This document shows, piece by piece, positions 7,232 through 15,352 of a stretch of DNA of 64,000 nt. The position numbers and the translations under genes were made by a program. The notes beneath the pieces are model-generated. The model was given only the letters and a program-made list of their open reading frames with translations, had not been told where the DNA came from and did no database searches. This stretch comes from a virus: positions 62,001 through 126,000 of the IMG/VR virus record IMGVR_UViG_3300025584_000449; one strand, written 5' to 3'. Position 1 is the first letter of the stretch. Each line of letters opens with the position of its first letter.

Positions 7232-7376
7232 CGTTTTCTTTCTGAATTCTTTTGAGATAATTTTCTCTAGCCTTTTTAAGATAAGCTTCTTTCTCTTCAG
7301 TGCTCATTGCTTCCCATGTTACTTTAAATTTTCTATTATCCCATAGCCCTTTAAGAGCTACTCTCAACTTACTCAT
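7224..7376 (-). CDS. Small basic helical protein
   Basis: 50 aa from the ATG at 7376, preceded by GGAGTGATTATT. An upstream start at 7442 would lack a binding site and overlap gene 7369-7548 almost entirely. The protein starts MSKLRVALKGLWDNR and ends in a Lys/Glu helix. Function unknown. Confidence 0.6.
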   Translation of the reverse strand: MSKLRVALKGLWDNRKFKVTWEAMSTEEKEAYLKKARENYLKRIQKENDE

Positions 7377-7548
7377 AATAATCACTCCTCCATATATCAG
7401 TAGGTGATGGATATTCCTTATTATCTGGGTCACACCAATCACAGAAATATTGAGTCATTGAGTCTTCATAGGTATCTTCATCACAATTGTCTAGTTCTCT
7501 GCCCCAGACCCATCCAGCTCCACCACATTTCTCACATTTCTCACTCAT
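7369..7548 (-). CDS. Small zinc-ribbon protein
   Basis: 59 aa. It starts MSEKCEKCGGAGWVWGRE. CEKC at residues 5-8 and CDWC at about 36-39 form a four-Cys zinc ribbon with a Gly-rich knuckle, resembling the zinc-binding part of DnaJ-like or Lar-like proteins. The stop overlaps the start of 7224-7376 by 8 nt. Confidence 0.65.
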   Translation of the reverse strand: MSEKCEKCGGAGWVWGRELDNCDEDTYEDSMTQYFCDWCDPDNKEYPSPTDIWRSDYYE

Positions 7549-7957
7549 CTTGAACTAATAGTTCGTTGAGCTTTTCCCAACTCACGCAGCTAGAACAATC
7601 ACAATTAAAAGTATGATCATTGGATGCAAGAGTCAGCTTTGATGCTGTATCTATTATTGCATCATATTTGTCTAGTATGCTCTCAACCTCGTTACGCATC
7701 TCAGCTATAAGGGCTGCGTTCTCGTTCCAGTTACCGTCATCTATTTCAATGCCGGGGTGCAGTTGGTATAATGTACAGGCAATGATCTCCTCTGCTCGTT
7801 CACCGTTCATGCCTTGTTGGTTGTCATGACGTTGACCTCTATCAATGGTACCAACATATCGTGCATTCATAAATGAATCATCATCTGTGCACACAAAGAA
7901 CCATGGAGCTTTAGTCGCATTCTTTAGTAATGCTCTTAACTTCTTATACTTATTCAT
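7541..7957 (-). CDS. Ead/Ea22-like protein
   Basis: 138 aa from the ATG at 7957, starting MNKYKKLRALLKNATKAPWF. The LRALL..AT..PW opening, the later NENAALIAEMRNEVESIL segment and the C-terminal Cys motif CDCSSC are features of the Ead/Ea22-like proteins of lambdoid and other phages. Their molecular role is not established. Confidence 0.65.
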   Translation of the reverse strand: MNKYKKLRALLKNATKAPWFFVCTDDDSFMNARYVGTIDRGQRHDNQQGMNGERAEEIIACTLYQLHPGIEIDDGNWNENAALIAEMRNEVESILDKYDAIIDTASKLTLASNDHTFNCDCSSCVSWEKLNELLVQDE

Positions 7958-8402
7958 CAGGTTTGTCCTTTGGTACATTATAAAATTCTAGAGATGATAG
8001 AGCACATCCAAACTCTACCTGTCCTGATGAGGGGAACACACGTAATAGTCCACTTCTAGCTAAGCAGTCAATGCTCCATCCTGATGGAGGGATGGCAGCA
8101 GGAACTGTACCATATTTATTAAGCCAGTCTTTGCCATAGCCTCCAATTCCATCAACATGTAACACATCAGATCCTCCTGAGTATTCTCCGAGAATAGCAT
8201 TGTCACTGGCTAGTAATATCACAGACATACAGCGGTAACCACTATCATGTAGACTAGATTTACTTCCTAGTCCTGGTAGTATGAGAAAGCTATCACATCT
8301 AGGATTGTCATTCCAACCCGGAGGATCTATAGCTTTAGCGGCTAATATTATCTCTTTTTTAGTCATTTTGTTTAAATCGTATTTTTTCTTCTTATTCACC
8401 AT
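7950..8402 (-). CDS. Unknown protein
   Basis: About 150 aa. The ATG at 8402 and the GTG at 8399 both follow TGAGGAA; the GTG has better spacing. A start further upstream at 8459 is unlikely because it would overlap gene 8392-8679 deeply. The sequence is Gly/Ser-rich with WNDNPRCDSFLILPGLGSK and a GIGGYGKDWLNKYG stretch. No family recognised. Confidence 0.6.
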   Translation of the reverse strand: MVNKKKKYDLNKMTKKEIILAAKAIDPPGWNDNPRCDSFLILPGLGSKSSLHDSGYRCMSVILLASDNAILGEYSGGSDVLHVDGIGGYGKDWLNKYGTVPAAIPPSGWSIDCLARSGLLRVFPSSGQVEFGCALSSLEFYNVPKDKPDE

Positions 8403-8679
8403 GTTCCTCACATCTAATACAAATATATCCTGAGAATTTAGCTCCACCGCAGTCTTCACACGATGTTATGGGGTTTCCATGAACATATAATGTATGAAGT
8501 GCGCTCTTATCCCACTCAGGAGTTCCTTCTTCTAGAAATTCTAGAGGTGGCTTGGGAATTAATCTCTTGAGAGCATCGGTGACTAATCGTCTAGCATTAC
8601 CAATGGTTGATGCTTTCTCTATAGATCTTAAGGTCATTATAGCCAGCTCTAACTTCTCTTCAGGTGATAAGTCGCTCAT
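8392..8679 (-). CDS. Protein with C-terminal zinc ribbon
   Basis: 95 aa. Residues 1-50 are helical (MSDLSPEEKLELAIMTLRSI, LVTDALKRLIP). The C-terminus carries CEDCGG...CIRCEEHGE, a four-Cys zinc ribbon. It overlaps the gene upstream by 4 nt. Function unknown; a nucleic-acid or protein adaptor is possible. Confidence 0.65.
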   Translation of the reverse strand: MSDLSPEEKLELAIMTLRSIEKASTIGNARRLVTDALKRLIPKPPLEFLEEGTPEWDKSALHTLYVHGNPITSCEDCGGAKFSGYICIRCEEHGE

Positions 8680-9224
8680 TCTTTCTCCTTTTCTTGCTCT
8701 TTCATCATCTTAGCCAATCTGCGCATAGTATCTTTAAGGGAAGAGACTTCCTTTTCTAAAGAAGAGATCTTAGTTTGATTCTCTTTTAGAGCGGAGCTTA
8801 CACTCATAACTATAGCGTATATTAGCGTGGATGTTAATGTAGTGCTTTGTTTGTTCTTCTCTGAGTCTAGCTGTCTGATTAAGCTGATCAGATCGCTATC
8901 TGAGCGATCTAGTGATTTATCAACGAGTTGTTGAATAAAATCTGCGCCTGTGTCTAAATCCTGGATTAGTGTGTACAAAATCCCCTTTCTCCCAGGAGAT
9001 GGCTCGGAAGTACCTTTTTTCCATTCATAGTACATGGAGCTATTTTTTGACATTGGCTCCTTGTTTCGCCATCTATTTTGGTGTAGATTAATATGATCTA
9101 CTACCTCTAGTCTACCGTAAGAGTGCGTTACAGAGAGATAGTCTAAAACGTCTGGAATGGACATATCTCTGTATTTTTTGATGATACCTTTGAAGATACC
9201 ATGTGATGGAATAATGTCTATCAT
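8676..9224 (-). CDS. Unknown protein with C-terminal coiled coil
   Basis: 182 aa. It is the first gene of the leftward run 3239-9224. The last 60 residues form a predicted coiled coil (LKENQTKISSLEKEVSSLKD then TMRRLAKMMKEQEKEKE). The N-terminal half is mixed. The proposed sigma-70-type promoter at 9487-9515 lies about 260 nt upstream. Function unknown. Confidence 0.65.
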   Translation of the reverse strand: MIDIIPSHGIFKGIIKKYRDMSIPDVLDYLSVTHSYGRLEVVDHINLHQNRWRNKEPMSKNSSMYYEWKKGTSEPSPGRKGILYTLIQDLDTGADFIQQLVDKSLDRSDSDLISLIRQLDSEKNKQSTTLTSTLIYAIVMSVSSALKENQTKISSLEKEVSSLKDTMRRLAKMMKEQEKEKE

Positions 9225-10031
9225 AATAATTGTCCTTTAGTTTAAAATCAAAAGTTTGGGTTTGAATAGATTTGTGGGCCGAATCGTAGTTTTGCGCTGC
9301 AAATCTATGTAAATCGGTGCAACAAATCGTATACGCTGTAACAGCCCTGTAATACACGTGTAGAGCAATTGTAAATTGGTGTATTTACTCTGTAGTTTGG
9401 TGTATCCCCTTTGAAATATCTGAGTTATTTTAAAGGGGTGGTGTAAACAGCCTATTTCGATGTAAAATATAACTCTATATAATATATACATATATATATA
9501 TAATTACTTTGTCAATAATAAATAATAATAATACTGTAGGAGTCGGAGTGTTGTAACTATTGAAGTTAAGTGGTATTTTACTCAAATATGCCCTTTTCAT
9601 AGCTTTTCAGTGTGTGTGTACACACGTATGGAGAGAAATACGAAGATGTTAAATCTTCGTCTAGGGTCTCTCTCTATCGCGCACTTTGCAAATCGGTGTA
9701 AAGTTGTATGTGTATACCAAATATACATATACAGCTTAGGCTATTTTTATCGGCCCAATTAGATTTGTATGTGTGTGACATATATACATATACAGCATGT
9801 GCATTTTTTGGCGCGGTGTAGTATCGCTCGGAGTTGTTTAAAATCAAGGAGTTACAGCCCTTGAGGTGGTGTAGGTCTATATATGCGAGCTCTATAAGTC
9901 GTTGATTTTAAAGGAGTAAAAAAATTCGTTGATATATATAGAGTTAGAGAATTCGGCTATTTTTTGTGTCTTTTTCGAGGTCGAAAATGCACCTTTTATT
10001 TGAGCACGGCCCATGGCCGGTATCCGGCACA
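9225..10031. other. Gene-free, repeat-rich regulatory block
   Basis: About 800 nt without a convincing gene. It contains three copies of TTTAAAATCAA (9241, 9837 and inverted at 9902) and a 32-nt direct repeat TTGTATGTGT...ATACATATACAGC at 9704-9735 and 9765-9796. There are many GGTGTA words, a palindrome GTGTGTACACAC near 9612, and a hairpin ACGAAGAT-GTTAA-ATCTTCGT near 9640. A TA-dinucleotide tract lies at about 9476-9502. The density of direct and inverted repeats suggests a promoter cluster, a replication origin or both. Confidence 0.55.
9487..9515 (-). promoter_or_regulatory. Possible sigma-70 promoter for leftward genes
   Basis: TTGACA (9515-9510), 17-nt spacer, TATGTA (9492-9487) on the minus strand in a TA-rich tract. 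It is suitably placed to drive 8676-9224 and the genes below it. The -10 is imperfect and alternative hexamers overlap. Confidence 0.45.
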
Positions 10032-10376
10032 CTATTCTGTGAGATTACAGAGATCGGTTAATTCTCTCTGTAGCACTGAGTTAGGGAGTATTAATGATGA
10101 TGCCATTAGTCTTAATAGTCTCTCTGTGAAAATTTTTAGAGAATCAGTTAAATGGTCAAATCCCGCTCTTATGAAGTGTTCATGAAGGTACATTGTAACA
10201 TTGTAGTTTAATGCATAAAATGAGCATGGATTTCGCATGTCGAACATAGCCGAGATTGTCTCACCTGTGTGTGATGACTCGAACTTAATGGAACATATTC
10301 CATGTTCTAGATCTTTACATATTGTTCCTGTTAATGTCATTAATAATGTCCTGACATCTGTGTGCTGGTAGTACAT
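10032..10376 (-). CDS. Unknown protein
   Basis: 114 aa, starting MYYQHTDVRTLLMTLTGTIC. It looks like a mixed beta/alpha protein with several Cys and His residues but no clear zinc site. Its start overlaps gene 10315-10689 by 62 nt, more than usual here, so the true start may be downstream. No family recognised. Confidence 0.55.
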   Translation of the reverse strand: MYYQHTDVRTLLMTLTGTICKDLEHGICSIKFESSHTGETISAMFDMRNPCSFYALNYNVTMYLHEHFIRAGFDHLTDSLKIFTERLLRLMASSLILPNSVLQRELTDLCNLTE

Positions 10377-10689
10377 GACTACTGATAATAAAATTAATAA
10401 TAATATTAAGCGTATTTCTATTGGATACGCTTAATGAGAAGTTTCTCCAAGCTTGAGCTTCCTTATGGTTGAGCTTAACGAGATTTAGCTCATCGAGTTG
10501 ATTTTCGTTAGGTCCTCCAAATAAGTAGGTTGTGTTCAGCTTGAATTCTCCTCTTCTATAGATATTCGTGAAAAACTCTTTCCAAGGCCACATAATAACA
10601 TATGGAAAAAGATGATCTTGTTCCGTATTACTTACCTGCAAATACGAACGCTCGTTCGTATAATCCTTTAAAAATCTAAATGTTAACAT
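10315..10689 (-). CDS. Unknown protein
   Basis: 124 aa, starting MLTFRFLKDYTNERSYLQVS. ATAGGAG precedes the ATG at some distance and the gene begins just below a terminator. It is rich in Asn and aromatic residues. No family recognised. Confidence 0.6.
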   Translation of the reverse strand: MLTFRFLKDYTNERSYLQVSNTEQDHLFPYVIMWPWKEFFTNIYRRGEFKLNTTYLFGGPNENQLDELNLVKLNHKEAQAWRNFSLSVSNRNTLNIIINFIISSHVLPAHRCQDIINDINRNNM

Positions 10690-10711
10690 ATAATAATAAT
10701 ACTCCTATTAT

Positions 10712-10735
10712 AAAAAAGGGTGTTACCACCCTTTA
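10712..10735 (-). terminator. Rho-independent terminator
   Basis: AAGGGTG-GTAA-CACCCTT followed by TTTT on the minus strand, directly upstream of gene 10315-10689. Confidence 0.8.
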
Positions 10736-10794
10736 CCCCACCTGCTTATAGGAGATGGTTTGTGAATCATGATGAATGCTATGAGTTTTTTCAT
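10723..10794 (-). CDS. Possible 23-aa peptide
   Basis: The ATG overlaps the stop of the preceding reading frame (ATGA), and 23 codons starting MKKLIAFIMIHKPS end inside the terminator stem at 10723. The N-terminus is hydrophobic. Coupled position is the only support. Confidence 0.3.
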   Translation of the reverse strand: MKKLIAFIMIHKPSPISRWGKGW

Positions 10795-11266
10795 TTGTCC
10801 ACCTTCCAATTGAATAAATACTGTCGATACCCTGGAGTGCACTTCCATTTCATCTTATAAGGATAACGCCCATCATCCTCATAAGTACCATTATAGATAA
10901 GTTCATTGTCAGTGACTTCAAGGGCTTCATTGACAGCACGCTCAAAGAAAACCGGGTTTATTCCACAAGCTTTCAAGAACTCATTATTCACTTTGTTGTA
11001 GATAGAGGGTTTCTCATTATAATCCCAAGGGACTACCGCAAAGGTAACACAATCAGTGCTAGGGTCATAAACTGCTTGGAACGGAGGACAAATGAAGAAG
11101 GAGAGCACGAGAATACTATCCCGAGCTTTTCATGTTTTTCAACACTTACGTTTTTTTGAGTAGCCCAGGCATTGACCTTTTCCAGCCAATCACTGCTGGC
11201 TTGAGCACTAGGGCTAGCCAACATTATGGCTAATGTCAACACTATGATGAATTTGACGAACTTCAT
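10791..11266 (-). pseudogene. Secreted protein gene with frameshift
   Basis: The 5' part encodes a signal peptide (MKFVKFIIVLTLAIMLASPS, cleavage after AQA) and SSDWLEKVNAWATQKNVSVE. The frame then runs into a tail of uncharacteristic composition and stops at 11033. The -1 frame is open from just after TGAAAAG to 10791 and encodes a plausible secreted domain (PPFQAVYDPSTDCVTFAV ... YRQYLFNWKVDK). One added A in the GAAAAG run joins them into a periplasmic or secreted protein of about 158 aa. As written the gene is broken or recoded. Function unknown. Confidence 0.55.
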
Positions 11267-11471
11267 GAGTTTGCTCCTTGATTGGATGTACGCTGTGTCC
11301 GAACTCTTTGTCCGTGACTGGTTTGCTTAGACCTGTACGCATGACTATGGGATCACTGTCCTTGTAATATAATAAGGTGATTCCCATAATCTTAAGGCCT
11401 AGCTCATTGGAACAGTTGACCCAATGAGCTCGAAAGATATACTTGAAGATGTTGCCTAAAAGTTTCTTCAT
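11214..11471 (-). CDS. Unknown small protein
   Basis: 85 aa, starting MKKLLGNIFKYIFRAHWVNC. The first 30 residues are amphipathic or hydrophobic and the C-terminus is His-rich (HSVHPIKEQTHEVRQIHHSVD). It overlaps the signal-peptide gene by 53 nt and its start overlaps the stop of gene 11468-11695. No family recognised. Confidence 0.55.
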   Translation of the reverse strand: MKKLLGNIFKYIFRAHWVNCSNELGLKIMGITLLYYKDSDPIVMRTGLSKPVTDKEFGHSVHPIKEQTHEVRQIHHSVDISHNVG

Positions 11472-11695
11472 GAGTCATCCTCCATATCTTCTATGCGTTT
11501 GGCAAAGAGCTTAGCCTTGCCATACAATGTCTCAGCGCTTTCCCGTGGGTCAAGTCTGCCCGGATCCATACCAATAAAGATACGCTCAGTGCGCTCTTTG
11601 ATGTTGTTGAGACGCTTGGTTTTGCAAGTTTTGCAAAGGGAGTCTCCAAGCTGGCGAACTGGGCTCTCACATTTAACACAAAGGTCAATAGCCAT
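11468..11695 (-). CDS. Small zinc-ribbon protein
   Basis: 75 aa from the ATG at 11695, preceded by TTTGGAGGTAGAA. A start at 11749 is possible but has no binding site. CVKC and CKTC about 17 residues apart give a zinc ribbon, followed by a charged helix (RLNNIKERTERI). First gene after the GGTATAAGAAC element at 11732-11742. Confidence 0.65.
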   Translation of the reverse strand: MAIDLCVKCESPVRQLGDSLCKTCKTKRLNNIKERTERIFIGMDPGRLDPRESAETLYGKAKLFAKRIEDMEDDS

Positions 11696-11731
11696 TTCTA
11701 CCTCCAAAGTTAACGTTGTTGATGTTCCATA

Positions 11732-11742
11732 GTTCTTATACC
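11732..11742 (-). promoter_or_regulatory. GGTATAAGAA-type promoter element
   Basis: GGTATAAGAAC on the minus strand, directly abutting the TTGACA of the rightward promoter at 11743. The two promoter types are back to back. Confidence 0.65.
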
Positions 11743-11771
11743 TTGACATTGAGTTAAAATATAACTATTAT
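11743..11771 (+). promoter_or_regulatory. Sigma-70 promoter, leaderless start
   Basis: TTGACA (11743-11748), 17-nt spacer, TATTAT (11766-11771). The ATG of the spike gene starts at 11777, 6 nt after the -10, and no Shine-Dalgarno sequence is present. The mRNA should begin at or within a base or two of the start codon. Confidence 0.75.
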
Positions 11772-11776
11772 AGATT

Positions 11777-13744
11777 ATGAATAATCACGAAATATATTTA
11801 GCCACAGTAACAAATGTTGATACAACATATGATACTGTTGTGCATGTACGATTGGATCATCAAGAGCATACTGAGCACCCTGTCAAGATACAGGTGCCAT
11901 CACCTATGCCCACTACTGATGATGGGGCAGTGTTCATGGGCATACCTCGTGTAGGACAACGAGTTATAGTTATGGACCTACATGGATTAGGTGATCAGTA
12001 TATTGCATTGAGTTATCTTAACTATGGATCAGACTATGGACAAGATGGTGGGGACCCTACTACGTTAGTTAAGCGTAGTGAGGGTGATATTTATTTTAGT
12101 ACTGGTGGATATTTAAAACCATCGTTCTTAATGAGAGCGAATGGTAATATTGTGCTACATGCTGATACTTGGAGTGAGATATCATTAGATAGTGCAACCA
12201 AACGAGTTGAACTCGTAGGTCGCAATCTCATGCTGAAAACTCCAGGTGTTACTGATTATAGAGAGTATTTGGAGATGCATCCTGATACTCATGAAAATTA
12301 TACAACAAATCATCAATATGTGAGTAGAACTAAAGAACTTAGCTCTACAATCGCTGATGATATGCAAAGATTAGAAGAAGATTCACACCGCGTTGCAGCG
12401 GCAGTACCTGGATTAGATCTATCTAACGAGATATATAATGATAAGGTAATCCAGCGTACTGGTTATTTAGTGGCTAATGGTGAGCGTACTGGCCACGTCT
12501 ATGAGCTAAGAACTCAACAAAGTCGTGCTGGAGATAAGAAAGACACCTTTGTTGAGCGGAAAATAGGGTTACAATCAGCTCATACTGGAGAGACCGCGAG
12601 TATTTTAGGTGATGGTGGTATAAAATACCCCTCAGGCGCTCTGTACGAGCTCAGAGTGAAAGATAAGCTTGGAACTAGTGGAACTAGTCCCCTCACGTAC
12701 TCCGAACGCTTAGGTAGACTAGATGATGATATTATTGATGGAACTACAGTTGAAAGCGTAAAAGGTGAGCTCTATAGCAAGAGACTGTTGTATGATGGAG
12801 ATTTCGACGTTGACAAAGGTCGTGGGTGGTCAAAATCCAGTGAAGAGGCTGCAAAACAAGTATGGGCCGAGAGTTATGGGCTATTAGAGGACAAATCGCT
12901 GTATCGTACACATATGGACTGTGTTACAGACGAAGAACACGTAAATTTGTCAGAAAAAGTGCTATGTTTTCCTGACAACACTGAAATATACAACAGATCC
13001 TTCCTTTGTGCCAAAGGTGAGGATAATGTTGTCATAAATAACAGTATTTACTGTTTCAATGAGATGAACGGTACTGTTACATCAAATACACTGCTTTATG
13101 AGCGTGGAGCCAGTGAGTGGGAGTTATATGAGGGCACAAACATAGAAACAGGCCATTCTTGGGAGTTTAGCCACAATTGGAACGACGAAGATGAGCAAGA
13201 TACTGTATATGAGAGCCATTTGCCTTATACAGAGGGTGTTTTATACAAGAGAGCTCTTGAATCGTCCTCTCAATCCTTGATTTTAGCTGAAACTGTGCAA
13301 AATGAGCAATATCAGCTGCATTTGACCGCTCCATTAGAGGATGAGACCATAGATCAGAGCTTACTGCTTACTAAAGAGTCAGTTAAGCTCTCAGATGGTA
13401 AGAATAGCCACTATTTACAATTCACAGAGGATGGCATTAAGCTATCTGATGGAACAAATGACAACTACATTGAGCTAAATAGCAATGGAATCACCATTTA
13501 TAACAATTCAACAGATGTAACAAATATTATGACATTTGGGTCTGAAGGTGTAAAGATTAATGATCATTTCTTAGCAACACACGAATTCGTGGATTTCTTC
13601 AACACATACAAGAGTAGCTTAGGATTAGGTAATACTGGTGGTCCAGTGCCCCTCCACCCTTCAAGCATGACCACATTTGTAACAGAATATAGTGATTCAG
13701 GCACTTCAAGTACTTATAAAACAGATAATTCACCTACAGGTTAA
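11777..13744 (+). CDS. Baseplate spike / gpV-like OB-fold protein
   Basis: 655 aa. Residues about 5-80 look like the N-terminal OB fold of phage baseplate spike proteins (gpV / gp5 / VgrG-like): ATVTNVDTTYDTVVHVRL, then MGIPRVGQRVIVMDLHG and YIALSYL. The rest is beta-rich with repeated hydrophilic strands (KLSDGKNSHYLQFTEDG, IKLSDGTNDNYIELNSNG, ITIYNN), consistent with a trimeric beta-helix spike that punctures the outer membrane. No lysozyme domain is seen. It heads a three-gene rightward unit. Confidence 0.7.
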   Translation: MNNHEIYLATVTNVDTTYDTVVHVRLDHQEHTEHPVKIQVPSPMPTTDDGAVFMGIPRVGQRVIVMDLHGLGDQYIALSYLNYGSDYGQDGGDPTTLVKRSEGDIYFSTGGYLKPSFLMRANGNIVLHADTWSEISLDSATKRVELVGRNLMLKTPGVTDYREYLEMHPDTHENYTTNHQYVSRTKELSSTIADDMQRLEEDSHRVAAAVPGLDLSNEIYNDKVIQRTGYLVANGERTGHVYELRTQQSRAGDKKDTFVERKIGLQSAHTGETASILGDGGIKYPSGALYELRVKDKLGTSGTSPLTYSERLGRLDDDIIDGTTVESVKGELYSKRLLYDGDFDVDKGRGWSKSSEEAAKQVWAESYGLLEDKSLYRTHMDCVTDEEHVNLSEKVLCFPDNTEIYNRSFLCAKGEDNVVINNSIYCFNEMNGTVTSNTLLYERGASEWELYEGTNIETGHSWEFSHNWNDEDEQDTVYESHLPYTEGVLYKRALESSSQSLILAETVQNEQYQLHLTAPLEDETIDQSLLLTKESVKLSDGKNSHYLQFTEDGIKLSDGTNDNYIELNSNGITIYNNSTDVTNIMTFGSEGVKINDHFLATHEFVDFFNTYKSSLGLGNTGGPVPLHPSSMTTFVTEYSDSGTSSTYKTDNSPTG

Positions 13745-13754
13745 AGGATAAAGT

Positions 13755-14234
13755 ATGGCAGGGCTAGACTCAGGAGTATTAGCAACAGATATAATGGAAA
13801 GAGTTGTAGAAGAGATAATAGTGGGGACAGTGCTTGCTACAGGCACTGATTTGCGTGATATGTTTGATAATCCTAAGGGCAGCGCAGCGGAAAAAGAAGA
13901 ATCTAAAGAGACAGTAAGAGCTATAGTAAGAAATTTGAAAGCGGAATATGCTGTACTAGTTGGTATTATATCTGATGAAGTTGTTAAACATATTAAGGAA
14001 AACTTGCAGATTAACCTAGACTCTATGACAGGGGCTAGCGTTACTGCGTTTAACATGGATGATGTTTTACCCGGAGGAGCTACAGTAGGTGTTACTACTG
14101 GAGGTAAAGCAATTCAAAGCGGCTTTACTATTTTTAGCATAGGACAGGAAACCTCTGCTATGCATACAGTTGCGCCCGGTACAGTGAATGGTAACGTACC
14201 AGCTGCAGATGATACAGGAGTGTTTGACGAATAA
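13755..14234 (+). CDS. Unknown virion or baseplate protein
   Basis: 159 aa, starting MAGLDSGVLATDIMERVVEE. The N-terminal two thirds are helical. The C-terminal third is Gly/Thr/Val-rich (LPGGATVGVTTGGKAIQSGF), as in structural proteins. It lies between the spike and a collar-type fibre gene with a 1-nt overlap to the latter, so a baseplate role is inferred from position. Confidence 0.6.
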   Translation: MAGLDSGVLATDIMERVVEEIIVGTVLATGTDLRDMFDNPKGSAAEKEESKETVRAIVRNLKAEYAVLVGIISDEVVKHIKENLQINLDSMTGASVTAFNMDDVLPGGATVGVTTGGKAIQSGFTIFSIGQETSAMHTVAPGTVNGNVPAADDTGVFDE

Positions 14235-14875
14235 TGACCAGAGATCAAGTTAGAGCAAAGATACACGAGCTCCTTACTACAAATACAGAATTTGTACGTA
14301 ATTACTTTACAGGCAGTACTATACATTCTTCTTTAAGAACAGCATTGCTTGACAAGTACTTTAATGATGATAGCACTCAACCGTCATCTAACTATACGTA
14401 CATAGTGATCTATACTGAAACATTTCCTAACGGTGTGTTATCAGAGGAAATACCACATTCCGAGTTTGGTGACCACATAGATGTATTAGAGGGCGTGCTA
14501 AATGAGACGTGGGATCTTACTACACATGGAAGACCAAACACTAGCTATACTGACGAGGATTTGGGAATAGATGAGGGAATTCGAGTAGTAACGGGATACA
14601 CGGAAGAAAAAGGTGAATTCTTTGGTGATCTAGATAAGAAAGTGTTGATAGCTATAGCAGCTGCAACTGTAGCTGAAGAACAAATACAAGGAGGAGCAAT
14701 ACCAATAGGTGGTATAATCAGGTGGTATTTCTATGCTCCAGCATATAATAGTAATTGGGTACAATGTGATGGAAGTAGGATATATGATTCAGAGAGCCCT
14801 ATGCATTTAAATTATGTGCCTAACTTACCCACAAACTATGACGAACACTACTATTATATAATTCGTATAAAATAA
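14234..14875 (+). CDS. Tail-collar-domain protein
   Basis: 213 aa. Residues about 155-213 contain IPIGGIIRWYF, NWVQCDGSRIYDSES, VPNLPT and YYYIIRIK. These are the conserved parts of the phage tail collar domain (PF07484-like: P.G.I..W...NW..CDGS ... PNL ... YII). The N-terminal part is helical and may attach to the baseplate. Its ATG overlaps the upstream stop codon. Confidence 0.65.
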   Translation: MTRDQVRAKIHELLTTNTEFVRNYFTGSTIHSSLRTALLDKYFNDDSTQPSSNYTYIVIYTETFPNGVLSEEIPHSEFGDHIDVLEGVLNETWDLTTHGRPNTSYTDEDLGIDEGIRVVTGYTEEKGEFFGDLDKKVLIAIAAATVAEEQIQGGAIPIGGIIRWYFYAPAYNSNWVQCDGSRIYDSESPMHLNYVPNLPTNYDEHYYYIIRIK

Positions 14876-14886
14876 GGTATAAGAAT
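14876..14886 (+). promoter_or_regulatory. GGTATAAGAA-type promoter element
   Basis: GGTATAAGAAT on the plus strand just past the stop of gene 14234-14875 and 57 nt before gene 14943-15209. It is one of only two plus-strand copies found. Confidence 0.65.
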
Positions 14887-14942
14887 TATAATCTAATGAG
14901 TTAGATTGTTTTTATGTTAACAACCATATGGAGATTAATTAA

Positions 14943-15209
14943 ATGAGTGATGAAAAGATTGTAGATTTCCCAGGTGACGGGCATCCTGGTGGAACTATTA
15001 GTGAAGAAGATGTAGCGCGTGCACAAGAGAGCCAACAACAGGCTCAACAAGCTGCAATGATGGCACAGCAAATGAAACATGAAGAGGATCAAAAGAAAAC
15101 TATGCGTCTTAGCGTAGCTCTTCAATTAGCGCCTGTATATCCTGACATGGACATCTCTGATGTTTATGAGAAGGCTGATGCATACCTGAAGTATGCAGGG
15201 TTGCTGTAA
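14943..15209 (+). CDS. Small Gln-rich protein, unknown
   Basis: 88 aa. It starts MSDEKIVDFPGDGHPGGTIS, then has a Gln/Ala-rich helix (ESQQQAQQAAMMAQQ), then a compact helical C-terminus (VYPDMDISDVYEKADAYLKY). Binding site GGAGATTAA. It is a single-gene transcript between the element at 14876 and the terminator at 15240. Function unknown. Confidence 0.7.
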   Translation: MSDEKIVDFPGDGHPGGTISEEDVARAQESQQQAQQAAMMAQQMKHEEDQKKTMRLSVALQLAPVYPDMDISDVYEKADAYLKYAGLL

Positions 15210-15239
15210 GAAATCACGGGGGTCGTGATGTTTCGGAGG

Positions 15240-15270
15240 AGAGAGGTCTTTAATTAGGCCTCTCTTTTTT
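15240..15270 (+). terminator. Rho-independent terminator
   Basis: AGAGAGG ... CCTCTCT stem with an AT-rich loop followed by TTTTTT on the plus strand. Confidence 0.85.
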
Positions 15271-15286
15271 AGCTTAAAAAGATAAC

Positions 15287-15315
15287 TTGACAGATTATGA
15301 CATTAAGAGTATATT
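15287..15315 (+). promoter_or_regulatory. TTGACA-N17-TATATT promoter
   Basis: TTGACA 15287-15292, 17-nt spacer, TATATT 15310-15315. It is followed by a normal leader with AAGGAG in front of gene 15353-17347. Confidence 0.85.
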
Positions 15316-15352
15316 TAATATAGCTTAGAAGTTATGAATTAAGGAGATTCAA

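Noticed and set aside
9600-9660. Possible tRNA or riboswitch from the hairpins near 9612 and 9640
   Set aside because: No cloverleaf arms or conserved loops; the hairpins fit better as part of a repeat-rich regulatory block.
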